A stretch of DNA of 64,000 bases. It comes from JAEKNW01 sp963677815 (GTDB lineage Bacteria; Cloacimonadota; Cloacimonadia; Cloacimonadales; JAFGVF01). A program made the position numbers and the translations under genes. Shown here in pieces: positions 35,761 through 46,326 of the stretch (positions are counted from its first letter, which is position 1; each line of letters opens with the position of its first letter). The notes beneath the pieces are model-generated. The model was not told the DNA's origin. It saw nothing but the letters and a program-made list of their open reading frames with translations, and did no database searches. The stretch is from NCBI GenBank assembly GCA_963677815.1, contig OY782499.1:2815991-2879990 (forward strand). The letters run 5' to 3'.

Positions 35761-36411
35761 TTATTTATTACGTTTTCTAATTTGGCTAATTATCTTTTGA
35801 AATTTTTTCTGAGATAGACTTTCTTTGATTTCTTTAGGCGGAAATTTCTTATCAAATTCAGCAACATCTTCAGAATCCAAAGCGAAGACTTCATCTTCCC
35901 TAAATGAACCAGATAAACCATCTAAGGAATTTGGATTTAGACCTAAGACCTGTAAGGCTGGATTATAATAGCCATCACTAGAATAGATATCATATTTTTC
36001 TCCAGGAAGAAAAGAAAATCTTCTGTAATAATCTGGATCTCCATATATAATCACAACTTGGTAAGCAAGTTCTCTAGCTTTTTCTAATGAATATTTTATC
36101 AAGTAACTACCATAACCTTTCCCCTGATAATCAGGGTGAATACTCACTGGTCCAAAAGTAATAACTTGGTCTACCTTTTCTTGATTAACAAGCTTCGCCT
36201 TGCTATACATGATGTTTCCAATAATCTTATCATCTTTTTTAAGAATAAAATCAAGTTCAGGAATGAAGGCAGATGATTTCCTTAAAAGATGTACTAAATA
36301 ATGTTCATCACATGCAGGCACATTCACATTCCAAAAGGCCTCTCTTGTAAGGTTTTCAACATTAGCAAAATCTTTTTCAGATTCTAATTGGATCTCTATA
36401 TTCTCCATCAT
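35761..36411 (-). CDS. GNAT-family N-acetyltransferase
   Basis: About 216 residues. The acetyl-CoA motif is VSIHPDYQGKGYGSYLIKYSL (written without its last residue: GPVSIHPDYQGKGYGSYLI), with the N-terminal IQLESEKDFANVENLTREAF and the GDPDYYRRFSF strand seen in the YhbS/PA2578-like subgroup. The substrate is unknown. I favour ATG 36411, four bases after AGGA; an in-frame ATG three bases later and another at 36429 are alternatives. It follows the hybrid kinase closely. Confidence 0.88.
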   Translation of the reverse strand: MMENIEIQLESEKDFANVENLTREAFWNVNVPACDEHYLVHLLRKSSAFIPELDFILKKDDKIIGNIMYSKAKLVNQEKVDQVITFGPVSIHPDYQGKGYGSYLIKYSLEKARELAYQVVIIYGDPDYYRRFSFLPGEKYDIYSSDGYYNPALQVLGLNPNSLDGLSGSFREDEVFALDSEDVAEFDKKFPPKEIKESLSQKKFQKIISQIRKRNK

Positions 36412-36428
36412 ATTATCCTTTTGCTTCA

Positions 36429-36453
36429 TTATCTATTATCTATTATCTATTAA
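36429..36453. repeat. Short 7-base tandem repeat (TTATCTA)n
   Basis: Three to four copies of TATCTAT/TTATCTA between the hybrid kinase stop and the GNAT gene. It overlaps the last kinase codons and could vary in length by slippage. Confidence 0.6.
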
Positions 36454-39400
36454 TATTTTATCTAGGATAGCTCTTAATTTATCTTGTTCAATTGGTTTGG
36501 TAACAATCTCATCCATACCAACCTGCAAGCATTTATCTCTTTCCTCTTTAGTAGCACCAGCAGTTAAGGCTAGAATTGGAGCAAGTTTATTTCTTTTTGC
36601 TTGAATTTTTCTAATTTCCTTTGTTGCTTGTAGTCCATCCATTATTGGCATTTGAACATCCATAAGAATTAGATCAAAATGAGTGTTTTTGCAAATTTCT
36701 ACAGCCTCTTTTCCATTAGTAGCAGCTTGAATTCTTGCCCCTGGTATAAGCTTATCTATGATAGTTTTAATTAATATCATATTTAACTTAACATCTTCTG
36801 CTATAAGAATATCCTGAAGTCCCTTTTCTAAGACTTTTTTACTAGTGTGATGCCTACTTTCAGGAACTAAATTCTGAGTTTCTTTAGCAAGACCAGTCAA
36901 CTCACTTTGTTGGGTACGGATATAATTAGCCTTTATAGTAAAATAGAAATTAGATCCCTTACCGACCTCACTATCAACCTTGATTTCACCTCCCATTTTC
37001 TTCACTAGGAGATTTGAGATTGTTAAGCCAAGTCCAGTTCCCCCATATTTACGGGTGATTGAACCATCAGCTTGAGAAAAAGCAATGAAGAGTTTTTCTA
37101 ATTGATTTTGAGGAATTCCAATACCAGTATCTTTGATTGAGAAAGAGAAGGAAGCTTGTTTATCATCAATTTCCTTGTAATCAACACTAAGCACTACTTG
37201 CCCTTTTTCAGTAAATTTAATAGCATTACTTAACAAGTTTATCAAAATTTGCTTTAGTCTAACTGAATCAGTATTAATATAATTTGGTAAGTTCTTATCA
37301 ATATTAACCTGTAGGTCAATCTCTTTCTTATCAGCCTGATATTTCAAGATATCAATCACTTCATTCAAAAGAAGTTTTAAGTCAACATCATGAATATCTA
37401 AATCCAACTTACCAGCTTCTATTTTTGAAAAATCTAAAATATCATTTATAATTCCCAGAAGAGCTTGACCAGATACATTAGTATGGTAGGCATATTGTTG
37501 CTGTACTGGATCTAAATCAGTATTTAATAATAGTTCAGTAAAACCAATCACACCGTTTAGAGGAGTCCTGATTTCATGACTCATATTAGCCAAGAATTCT
37601 GATTTTGCTTTATTGGCTTGTTGGGCTTGAATACTTGCTTTTTTCAAAGATTCTTGCACCTTTAACTTATCTCTTTCTATAATATTGCGAGTATAGGTAT
37701 CTCCTAAAATATTAACTACAATATTGAGGAGATCAAAATCTTCTTCTGGAGAATCTAAGGTATATTTCACAGAATCAAAGCCAAAATAGCCGAAGAACTG
37801 ATTATTCCTCATAATTGGTAGGCATAGACCTGATTTTATATTGAGATTTTTTAGTACTCCTTTCATGGGATTATTATCCTTTAATTTAGCAACATCCCTT
37901 ATTATTATCATTTTATCTAAAGCAATATCATCAACTATTCTTGCTAGTTCTTTATAATTAATCTTTGGATAAACTTTCTGGAGAGATTTTACCCCCTTAT
38001 CACACCATTCATAAGTGTAATCTAAGTAATCTGGATTATCAGATACTTCTAAAATGAATGTATGGCTTGCTAAAAATTCTTGCCCTAATCTGCTTATCAT
38101 AGTGCTGATTTTAGTCTGATAATTATCTAAAGAAACATCAATAAACTGGGCTGAAATTTCAGCTATTGTTTTTTGGTATTTGTTTTGATATCTAACTCTC
38201 TCTTCAGCATTTTTCCTTAAGGAAATATCTGTTCCAGAACCCTGATAACCAATAATTCTACCTTCATCGTTCATTTTTGGGAAACCATGAGTAAGAAACC
38301 AGAGATTATGCCCGTCTTTATGCTTTATAGAATTCTCAAAATTATGAATATTTTGTTTGTTAGATATTATTTCTTGAACCGCCTTAGTACTTTCTGGATT
38401 GTTTTCATCTGAGAATAAATCATAGTAATGCTTCTTCTTTACTATTTCAGCTGGTTCATAGCCAAGAATTTTCTTAACATTATTACTCACATAGGTATAT
38501 ACTCCATTGTTATCCATCTCCCAGTAGATCGTTTTAGAATTATTTATAATTGATTCAAAGCGACTTAGTGCTTTTTTAAGTCTAAGTTCTGTTCTCTTTT
38601 TTTCAGTGATATCTCTTATTAAATAAAGAATAGCATAAGCTTTTCCCTTATTATCTTTAATTAGTTCTGCATTTGTTTCAGCATAAAACTTTCTTCTATT
38701 CTTTTTCAACAACTTAAACTCTATAAAGCCTGACCTTCCCCCTTCCAGCATAATTTTAGTATAGTGCATTGCTGAATCTTGATAGGTCCTGTGAATAAAG
38801 GATAAAATATTTCTTCCCACTATCTCATTTTTCGATGAATACCCAAACATATCTAGTGCTTCTTTGGATACATAAGTGATCATTCCATTCATATCTGCTA
38901 TTGCTAAGCCATCAGGTATAGCTTGTAAAATAGCCCTTTGTTTTTCCTCACCGGCCCTAATCAAACGGTTTAATTTACTGAGCTTATTTATCCAAAAACC
39001 TAAAAATGCTGTTATCATCACTGCTACTATCAAAATTATAATGATTAAAGTGTAGTTTATGGGTTTAACTATACTCTGTGAGATAAAACTATTGATAATT
39101 GCTTCTTTTTCATGAAAACTAATTGATCTTATACCCTTGTTTAAGATCTCTACAAGTATAGGTTGAGATTTTATAACTCCCATTCTAACATGGTTGGAAT
39201 ATCCAGGAATTTCATTATTGACTTTTAAATTGAAAAAGCCATCCCTCTGAAGCCTATAGGGAGTTAATAACATAGTCAATATTGTTAGATCTGCCTCTCC
39301 CGATGCAACTGCTTGCAAACATTCATTTTCTGTAGTTTTATATAATATTTTGAGATTGGGGAAATCTCTTCTAGCCGATTCATCAATCATAACATCTGGA

Positions 39401-39855
39401 ACAACTGCTAAAGTCCTATTCTTAAGTTTCGAAATATCACTTATAGAATCAAAATCTTTTCTAGTAATCATTACATTTGGTTCTACCATGAGGGGATCAG
39501 TGAAATAAAGCCATTCTTGGCGAAATGAAGTTTTATTGATAGCGGGTATAACAGTAGCTTTACCTGATCTTGATAATTCCAGTGTTTCTGTCCAATTAGC
39601 TGTTGGTATTCTCTCAAATTTGACATTTAACCTTTCTTCTAAGAGACTTAGTAGGTCAGGGATAATACCATCATAATTACCATTATTATCAACAAATTCC
39701 ATGGGATACCAATCAGAATCTACGGCAATTTTGATAGGTCCTAGTTGCTTTAAATACTCTTCTTCAGCGAATGTTAACTCAATCTCATTTCCATAAACTT
39801 TAGGAATAAATGATAATCCCAATAGTATGAAGACAATTGCTAATATTTTTTTCAT
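36436..39855 (-). CDS. BvgS-like hybrid sensor histidine kinase
   Basis: An 1139-residue sensor. Order: signal peptide/TM (1-22), periplasmic SBP_bac_3 solute-binding domain (about 30-260), TM helix (near 267-288), PAS (about 300-420), second PAS with PAC (430-550), GAF-like (570-740), HisKA with phospho-accepting His760 in NMSHEIRTPLNGVIG, HATPase_c (N box NLLSNAIKFT, G boxes DTGIGI and GGTGLGL), and a receiver domain with Asp1066 in LILMDVQMPIMDG. There is no HPt domain and no response regulator next to it, so the output partner is elsewhere. The periplasmic domain suggests sensing of an amino acid or other small solute. Confidence 0.92.
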   Translation of the reverse strand: MKKILAIVFILLGLSFIPKVYGNEIELTFAEEEYLKQLGPIKIAVDSDWYPMEFVDNNGNYDGIIPDLLSLLEERLNVKFERIPTANWTETLELSRSGKATVIPAINKTSFRQEWLYFTDPLMVEPNVMITRKDFDSISDISKLKNRTLAVVPDVMIDESARRDFPNLKILYKTTENECLQAVASGEADLTILTMLLTPYRLQRDGFFNLKVNNEIPGYSNHVRMGVIKSQPILVEILNKGIRSISFHEKEAIINSFISQSIVKPINYTLIIIILIVAVMITAFLGFWINKLSKLNRLIRAGEEKQRAILQAIPDGLAIADMNGMITYVSKEALDMFGYSSKNEIVGRNILSFIHRTYQDSAMHYTKIMLEGGRSGFIEFKLLKKNRRKFYAETNAELIKDNKGKAYAILYLIRDITEKKRTELRLKKALSRFESIINNSKTIYWEMDNNGVYTYVSNNVKKILGYEPAEIVKKKHYYDLFSDENNPESTKAVQEIISNKQNIHNFENSIKHKDGHNLWFLTHGFPKMNDEGRIIGYQGSGTDISLRKNAEERVRYQNKYQKTIAEISAQFIDVSLDNYQTKISTMISRLGQEFLASHTFILEVSDNPDYLDYTYEWCDKGVKSLQKVYPKINYKELARIVDDIALDKMIIIRDVAKLKDNNPMKGVLKNLNIKSGLCLPIMRNNQFFGYFGFDSVKYTLDSPEEDFDLLNIVVNILGDTYTRNIIERDKLKVQESLKKASIQAQQANKAKSEFLANMSHEIRTPLNGVIGFTELLLNTDLDPVQQQYAYHTNVSGQALLGIINDILDFSKIEAGKLDLDIHDVDLKLLLNEVIDILKYQADKKEIDLQVNIDKNLPNYINTDSVRLKQILINLLSNAIKFTEKGQVVLSVDYKEIDDKQASFSFSIKDTGIGIPQNQLEKLFIAFSQADGSITRKYGGTGLGLTISNLLVKKMGGEIKVDSEVGKGSNFYFTIKANYIRTQQSELTGLAKETQNLVPESRHHTSKKVLEKGLQDILIAEDVKLNMILIKTIIDKLIPGARIQAATNGKEAVEICKNTHFDLILMDVQMPIMDGLQATKEIRKIQAKRNKLAPILALTAGATKEERDKCLQVGMDEIVTKPIEQDKLRAILDKILIDNR

Positions 39856-39948
39856 TTATTTATATCCCTTACTTGACTCTTGGAGAATACATGAACAATA
39901 TTTAGTAGTTTGCTAATGTGTCTATATTAAATTTTAAAACTTTCTTGT

Positions 39949-41427
39949 TTACTCTTTGAAAATAGCTTTTATCTCAGGATTGCTAGGGTCTAGCTCTCTT
40001 GCTTTTCGCCAATTTTTAATTGCCAAATCTTGCTTCCCTTGTCGATAATAAATAGACCCCAATTTTATATAAGCTAGCGCCATATCAGGTGCTAATCTTA
40101 TTGCTTTTCTACACTCTTCTGCAGCATCTTCTAACTCACTGTTATAGAAAAAGTTTGTAGCATTCATAAGATGTATCAAAGCTTGATTATTTGTTTTGTA
40201 TGTTTCTATTCTAGATTTAGCAACATCTAATTCTTCTAATTTTTTTACATAATCATCTTGGCTTACTCCAACCAATACCTCAAGAGTATCTATAACAAAA
40301 ACTGTATCTCTTACCAGTTTTTCTACATAGACAGTATCTATTAAGATTTGGGGTTTTGCATCTTCAAGGCTTGCTCTAACAGGTATTTCTAAGATAGAAG
40401 TTTCTATTTTAGGTTCTACAAATTCTTTTAGATCGTCTTCCCAAGAATTTGATGAACCTAATTGAAAACATAAACCTAGAAAATGATTTCCATAAGGAAT
40501 TTCTAAGTCCGAGAAAAGCGGATAAGAAAAAGCATAATCAATTGATAAACGCAGTGACCTACTTTCTATCATTCTCTTTGAATTAAAGGGATTTAAATAA
40601 GATTTAACATAATTCTTATCAATTATCTTAAAAGCGAACCCACTAGTTATATCATTGTTGTTTATTCCAGTTCTTATAGTAAAATTATCTAAAGGACGAT
40701 ATTCTCCAGCTAATGCATAGAAATATTCATTTTCATCAAGAGTGAAGTTTTGAATCATCTTAGAGTCAAATATTAGAGTTAGTTTCTGTGACAAATTATA
40801 ATTGAGTCCTAAACCAATTTCCCGATTAAGCTTTTCCTCACTATCAGATGAAAGGGCTAAATCTGCTCCTAAAATATTTTTCCCGACTAAGCCTATTCTG
40901 AGATATTGGTTTAGATTAAAAGCAGTTCCTATATCAAGATCAAGGGCTGATTTGGAGTTTTTATTATCCATAAATAGAGGATCATTTTGAGTAAATTCAT
41001 TGCTTTCATAAGCAACATTATAATAATTTAAACCCAGCCCTAATTCAAGTCTATCATTAAAAAAGTCACTTCCCCAATGAAAACCTGCTCTCATTTCTTG
41101 ATAAACATCAGCAGAAAAAATATCACCAGAAAAAGCTGTAGTTCCTATGGAAGCTAAAGGAAAACCAAAAGCAAAATAGTTATAGCTTAGATCATCATTT
41201 TCTAAATCATAAAGATATATCCTGGAATCTGTCAGAAATTCAAGTTGTCTCTTGGCTAATAAAGCAGGATTATAAACACTTGCAGATAAGTCTTCAGAAG
41301 AGGCAATACCTGTTCCAGCTAAAGAGTAATTTCTAATACCCCCTTGCTGGAAATTATAGCTTAACAGCAGGGTATTACTTAATAATAAAACCAGAACTAG
41401 TACATTTACTACATTTATTTTTCTCAT
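39949..41427 (-). CDS. PorV/PorQ-like outer-membrane barrel protein with TPR tail
   Basis: A 492-residue protein with signal peptide (VLVLLLSNTLLLS). The mature start GIRNYSLAGTGIASSEDLSASVYNPALLA matches the opening of the PorV/PorQ (UPF0164) barrels, shown by GIRNYSLAGTG and YNPALLA. A barrel of about 330 residues follows, then a linker with a VEKLVRDTVFVID stretch, a coiled-coil, and two or three TPR repeats near the C-terminus (EDAAEECRKAIRLAP, AYIKLGSIYYRQGKQD). PorV delivers T9SS cargo to the attachment complex in Bacteroidota. Here the gene follows a sorting-domain cargo gene by 10 bases. ATG 41427 has GGGGAG five bases upstream; the GTG at 41433 is too close. Confidence 0.82.
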   Translation of the reverse strand: MRKINVVNVLVLVLLLSNTLLLSYNFQQGGIRNYSLAGTGIASSEDLSASVYNPALLAKRQLEFLTDSRIYLYDLENDDLSYNYFAFGFPLASIGTTAFSGDIFSADVYQEMRAGFHWGSDFFNDRLELGLGLNYYNVAYESNEFTQNDPLFMDNKNSKSALDLDIGTAFNLNQYLRIGLVGKNILGADLALSSDSEEKLNREIGLGLNYNLSQKLTLIFDSKMIQNFTLDENEYFYALAGEYRPLDNFTIRTGINNNDITSGFAFKIIDKNYVKSYLNPFNSKRMIESRSLRLSIDYAFSYPLFSDLEIPYGNHFLGLCFQLGSSNSWEDDLKEFVEPKIETSILEIPVRASLEDAKPQILIDTVYVEKLVRDTVFVIDTLEVLVGVSQDDYVKKLEELDVAKSRIETYKTNNQALIHLMNATNFFYNSELEDAAEECRKAIRLAPDMALAYIKLGSIYYRQGKQDLAIKNWRKARELDPSNPEIKAIFKE

Positions 41428-41437
41428 CTTCACTCCC

Positions 41438-44400
41438 CTACTTTGCGACTGTTATGGTATTTCTATGGACTTTACTGCCATACTTGACTTGACATATATA
41501 TATGCCAGCATTCACATCTTTATTATCACTATTTTTTCCATCCCAAATAGCAATCTGATATCTAACGTCATTGCTTCCCTCTACGACATGAAGACTTGTA
41601 TCCAGTTTTGCAATCTCCTTACCTTGAAGGGTAAATATCTGACATGTTACTTTTCCTCGAGAAGGAATAATGATTCTTGAAAAGTCGTTTATTCCATCAT
41701 AATTCAAGGTGATTAGATTAGGGATAACTTCTACTTTATTTTGGTCTAATAACCTTTTAATAAAGATATTATACTGCTGACTATTCTCTAGAGGGTCAGG
41801 CTGATTCTTGTCCTGAGCTTCTATTCGTATATCTAGATTTTGTCCTGCATAATAAGTATCATCAACCTGATACTCTAAAACAAAACCTAATGAATCTGGG
41901 TTACTATCATAAGTGTCTTTATCTAATGTATAATTCTCAATATTTCTACCATTCAAGTTAAAAACAATTGATTCCTCAGCTATACCAACCCCTTTATCTA
42001 AAATAGCTATTTTTAAAATATCTAGACCTTCTATTTCAGTACTATTGCTGGGATTTAGCAAGAGGAAATAAGGAGGAAAGGTGTCAGGTATAATACTAAA
42101 TGTATAAGAATCTTCATAATTATTACCTACATTATCAGCTACTGAGAAAGCGATTTCAACAGTTTCTAAACCATAAAAACCTGCAGTATTATACCATATT
42201 TCTAAGCGTTTATCATGTAAAGTATCTTGATAAGTTGTTACATAATTACCATTGATTAGTAAGGAAAAAGTATCTTGATTAATACCAGACAAATCATCTT
42301 TCAAAGACAAATAAAGGATTGAATTAGCATAACCTTGCCCACCATCTGAAGGTGATGAAATTTCAAGATAAGGAGCTTGGTCATCATTTTCCGTTGTGAA
42401 GGAATATGATTTATTAGTAGCATTATTATTACTAGATGTATCCATAGCATATATTTGCACTCTAACTATCTGATCAAAATTAAAAGGACTTTCTGGATTA
42501 TAATTTAAACGATAACCTTGACCCTGCTCAGTTTCTATAGCTGTTAGATCATAATCATCTATAGTGGTATTATCTATCTTAAAAATTATTGAATTTTCAT
42601 CAACATCAGATTCTGTATCAATTATTAAGATTGAAATTGCTGTATCAACCGGATTATCAGTTGAATCTTCTGCAGGAGTTAAGCCTGTGAATATTGGAGG
42701 ATTTTTATCATCATCCACTACCATAAAGGAATAGTTAAAATTAGTTAAAGTATTAGGAATTGTTGCTAAGTCACTGACCGTAACAACTACTGATACTTCT
42801 TGACCATATTGAAAATCTTCAGCATCATAAAAAACTTCATAAAATAAAGTACCTGCTATTAAACTTGTCTCAGCTTCAACAACTATATTATTAACTTTCA
42901 TTTCTAGACTTTCTATATCAACACCAATCCCATTATCACGGATTTCAAAGAAAATACCATTATCAACTGCAACAGCTTGGGCATCAGGTAAAGGATTAAA
43001 GTTCACTAATACAGGAGCTTCTAAATCTGGAGTAACTCTAAAAGAGTAACTATTTTCATAGTTGTTAGCAGGTTCTTCTAAATCTGAACAAGTAATATAT
43101 ACATCTACTAACTGATTAAAATCATAAGGATATTCTATTAAGTATAAGACATCATAACCAGCAGTAATTGTTGCAATATTCAAATTATCACTGACATCAT
43201 TTCCATTTATGCTAACTTGAATAGAATTTCTATCCACACCAGTTTTATCATCGTAAATTTTAAAGGATAAATTAGCATCTACTGGAATATTTATTGCCCC
43301 TATTTCAGGATATAAGTCACTAATATAAGGAGCTTGACTATCAGGAGAGGTAGTAAAAGTGTAAGTTTCTAAAGGCATTGTATTAGACGGATTTTCTAAA
43401 TCACCTACCTGAACTTCAACAGTAACTTGGCCTATCAGTCTTTGAGGTGGATTATAGATTATTCTATAACCATTATTTAATGCACTTACGGATAGATTTT
43501 CACTCTGGTTGATCTCTTGGTCATTAATTTTGATTGATAAACTTTCAATATCCACCCCGCTCAAGAGGTCAAATATATCAATTTTAAACTGGGTGTTAGT
43601 AGGATTATCTATACTAAATTTTTCAGGGAAATGATTAGCTGTATATGGGGCCTGATTATCTGGTATGACAGTAAACACAGAGGTTGTATCAATACTATTA
43701 GCATTTGTTGAAGCATCTTCCACATAGAAATATATTTCCCTCTGTCCATAGTTTAACAACTGATTTTCAAGAGGGTCATATTTTACAGATAAATTACCGT
43801 TTGCAAGAGTTTCAATTTGGGAAAAAGGTAAAAGATTTGAACCATCTAAGGTGAATATTAATGAGTTTTGATTAAGGTTTGATTCACTATCAGCAACTTC
43901 AACATAGAGTATATTTGTTCTGGCCACCTCTTCTCCATAAGAAGGCTCGATTATTATTAGTGATGGCGAAGAGTTATCTTGTCCGCAAATAAAAGAATAG
44001 TTAAATGTTGCCATAGAGTTAGGAATCGGAGCTAAGTCCTCACAATCAATACTAACAAATACTTCTTCTCCAAAAGAGAAATTTTCAGGAGGATTAATAA
44101 TGATGCGCAAGTTGTTTACTTCACCTAAATTCGAGAAATAAGGAGAACCGGAATAATAGTTTGTTCCATTAACATTTACTATTATTGAAGATAAATTTAC
44201 TCCTTCTCCTAAATCATAAACATTAAACTCGATATTAGTATCTACAGGAAGGCCTTGTTCATCTGGAGCAGGTAACCATTGGTTAGTAAAAGGAGGGTCT
44301 GTGTCTTCTCTAGTGAAAAACCTATAATTGCTTGTTGGTATCTCCCAACCATCATTATCAGTTGCATTTATCGCAACATTTATTATTTGATTATAGCCAA

Positions 44401-46102
44401 AATAAGACTCTGGGGCAACTGTAATTCTATAGAAATTACCACTTCCACTATAGGATAAATTACTAGAATTTATATCATAACTAGTTCCAGCTATATTTAC
44501 ATCGAGCGAGTTTAAATCTATCTGTTGGTCATCAGATAGCGAAAAAGCTATGGCTTGATCAATATCCACATTACTTGCACCATCAGTAGGTAAAAGATTC
44601 CACACCCAAGGAATTCCACCATATACTGAATATAACTTACCATTATTTCCACCAGCATTAATTGAACCCAAAAAGATATCTGTCTTTAAATCATTATTAA
44701 AATCTGCCAAGGCAATGGATTGTCCTAGATTAGCATTTGATGACTGACCATGATATACTTCATCATATAAATCTACTGCTAAATCAAAAGTAGCTTGAAA
44801 TTCATTTCTCCCGTATAGAACATGCACTAAACCACTTTCATTACCATTGATTGAAGGAGCTAATGGAGAAGAAATGATTAAGTCTTCTGGACTGCTAGAA
44901 TTTAGATTAGCAATAGTAAGTTCACTTGCAAAACTATTATCTTCAAGCATTTGATGACTAATTTTCACGTTTGTGCTTTCATCATTTAAGGTAATTTCGC
45001 TTGGTAAAGAATTACTTCCATATAGTATATAGACAAGATTTGAGTTTGATTGACCAGAATAATCTGTTACTGCAATATCACCGAATCCATCTCCATTTAT
45101 ATCACCACTTGCTAGAGTTCTTCCTAAATTAGATGAATGACTGGCACCCTTAATTTCCACCTCTATAAAGTTATCATTAGTTACTTGAATTTCTCCATAA
45201 GGAAAGAAAGTCCTACCTTTCAGTAGGTAAAGTCGTCCATTATTAACATAAGTATCTTCATCTACTCCAGGAGCACCTATAATTAAATCTTGGAATAGAT
45301 CATTGTTAATGTTACTTGTTGCGAGTGATTTACCTAAATTATCGTTTATTGATAGTCCTCTGAGATAGGAAATGTTATTGGCATCTGCTAGATTTACAGT
45401 TTGAGAATAAGATTCTTGAGACCATATTATATAAGTTAGACCACAATTATTAACCCCAGACTTATCAGCTTCAGGACTTGCAATTATTAATTCATCTTGA
45501 TTATCGTTATTTAAATCTGTAAACAAAAGATTTTGCCCTAAATAATCATTTGTTGTTTCACCTATAAAAACATGATTTGAAATATCATTTGCTAAATCAA
45601 TATTTGTTGGTAAGTTTGTTCCGCCATAAAAAAGATATACTTTTCCAACTTGAAGACTTGTTTCATCATTGCTATAAGGAGCAGATATAGCAAAATCAGT
45701 ATAAACATCACCATTAAATGAACCTGTAGTGATTGAATAACCAAGTTTATCACCACTTGCAGCCCCAATGATTGTTATATCAGCTAAATCTGAATTCAAA
45801 TCCAAACTTATGCTTTGCTGACTTTGTTGATTACCAAAGAATATATAGACTTCTCCAGCAGAATTTCGGCCAGAAGGGTCTGCTGAAGGACTAGAAGCTA
45901 TAATATCATCTATTCCATCACCATTGAAATCTCCTGAATGAATCTGATAACCAAACTGATCAAAAGCATTTCTACCTTTTACATTATAGTTCCCTTGCCA
46001 ATTATTGAAATCAAAGAGCTTATCTCCCATTAAGGAAGAGACAAGAAATCCTAAAAAAACAAGTGATAAAATAGTCTTATTATTAGTTATAAATAACTTC
46101 AT
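41438..46102 (-). CDS. Giant secreted FG-GAP / Ig-like repeat adhesin with C-terminal sorting domain
   Basis: A 1554-residue surface protein. Signal peptide (LSLVFLGFLVSSLMG), then about seven FG-GAP beta-propeller repeats (residues 30-490; Ca-loop signatures DFNGDGIDDI, DINGDGFGDI, DFNNDLKTDI). Then eight or nine Ig-like repeats of about 105 residues with the recurring pattern P-x-x-G-x-x-x-x-PVD-x-x-I-x-F and G-V-D-x-x-S-I-x-x-x-(I/V)-N. The last 90 residues are a type-B-like/FlgD-like sorting module (PNLITLNYDGINDFSRI, WDGKNSDNKDVNAGIYI). It probably works in adhesion or as a surface scaffold. RBS AGGAG. It pairs with the PorV-like gene downstream. Confidence 0.88.
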   Translation of the reverse strand: MKLFITNNKTILSLVFLGFLVSSLMGDKLFDFNNWQGNYNVKGRNAFDQFGYQIHSGDFNGDGIDDIIASSPSADPSGRNSAGEVYIFFGNQQSQQSISLDLNSDLADITIIGAASGDKLGYSITTGSFNGDVYTDFAISAPYSNDETSLQVGKVYLFYGGTNLPTNIDLANDISNHVFIGETTNDYLGQNLLFTDLNNDNQDELIIASPEADKSGVNNCGLTYIIWSQESYSQTVNLADANNISYLRGLSINDNLGKSLATSNINNDLFQDLIIGAPGVDEDTYVNNGRLYLLKGRTFFPYGEIQVTNDNFIEVEIKGASHSSNLGRTLASGDINGDGFGDIAVTDYSGQSNSNLVYILYGSNSLPSEITLNDESTNVKISHQMLEDNSFASELTIANLNSSSPEDLIISSPLAPSINGNESGLVHVLYGRNEFQATFDLAVDLYDEVYHGQSSNANLGQSIALADFNNDLKTDIFLGSINAGGNNGKLYSVYGGIPWVWNLLPTDGASNVDIDQAIAFSLSDDQQIDLNSLDVNIAGTSYDINSSNLSYSGSGNFYRITVAPESYFGYNQIINVAINATDNDGWEIPTSNYRFFTREDTDPPFTNQWLPAPDEQGLPVDTNIEFNVYDLGEGVNLSSIIVNVNGTNYYSGSPYFSNLGEVNNLRIIINPPENFSFGEEVFVSIDCEDLAPIPNSMATFNYSFICGQDNSSPSLIIIEPSYGEEVARTNILYVEVADSESNLNQNSLIFTLDGSNLLPFSQIETLANGNLSVKYDPLENQLLNYGQREIYFYVEDASTNANSIDTTSVFTVIPDNQAPYTANHFPEKFSIDNPTNTQFKIDIFDLLSGVDIESLSIKINDQEINQSENLSVSALNNGYRIIYNPPQRLIGQVTVEVQVGDLENPSNTMPLETYTFTTSPDSQAPYISDLYPEIGAINIPVDANLSFKIYDDKTGVDRNSIQVSINGNDVSDNLNIATITAGYDVLYLIEYPYDFNQLVDVYITCSDLEEPANNYENSYSFRVTPDLEAPVLVNFNPLPDAQAVAVDNGIFFEIRDNGIGVDIESLEMKVNNIVVEAETSLIAGTLFYEVFYDAEDFQYGQEVSVVVTVSDLATIPNTLTNFNYSFMVVDDDKNPPIFTGLTPAEDSTDNPVDTAISILIIDTESDVDENSIIFKIDNTTIDDYDLTAIETEQGQGYRLNYNPESPFNFDQIVRVQIYAMDTSSNNNATNKSYSFTTENDDQAPYLEISSPSDGGQGYANSILYLSLKDDLSGINQDTFSLLINGNYVTTYQDTLHDKRLEIWYNTAGFYGLETVEIAFSVADNVGNNYEDSYTFSIIPDTFPPYFLLLNPSNSTEIEGLDILKIAILDKGVGIAEESIVFNLNGRNIENYTLDKDTYDSNPDSLGFVLEYQVDDTYYAGQNLDIRIEAQDKNQPDPLENSQQYNIFIKRLLDQNKVEVIPNLITLNYDGINDFSRIIIPSRGKVTCQIFTLQGKEIAKLDTSLHVVEGSNDVRYQIAIWDGKNSDNKDVNAGIYICQVKYGSKVHRNTITVAK

Positions 46103-46326
46103 TTATGTGCTCCTAATGTTCTTATGATGATATTATTAATCTATCTTTTCTAGTCAATAAAAAAATCATATCTTCCCTCAAAATTAGTCAATATTTATTG
46201 TGAGCAAAATACAACCCTATATTTATAACTTTTTACTAGATTTGTTAAAGTATTTATATAATTTCTAAAGTCAATTATATCTTATCACTTTTTAATATTT
46301 ATAGATCTTTATTTGTAATATATTTT
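46103..46326. other. AT-rich upstream region of the adhesin gene
   Basis: No gene. It probably holds the adhesin promoter, but I see no convincing -35/-10 pair. Confidence 0.35.
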
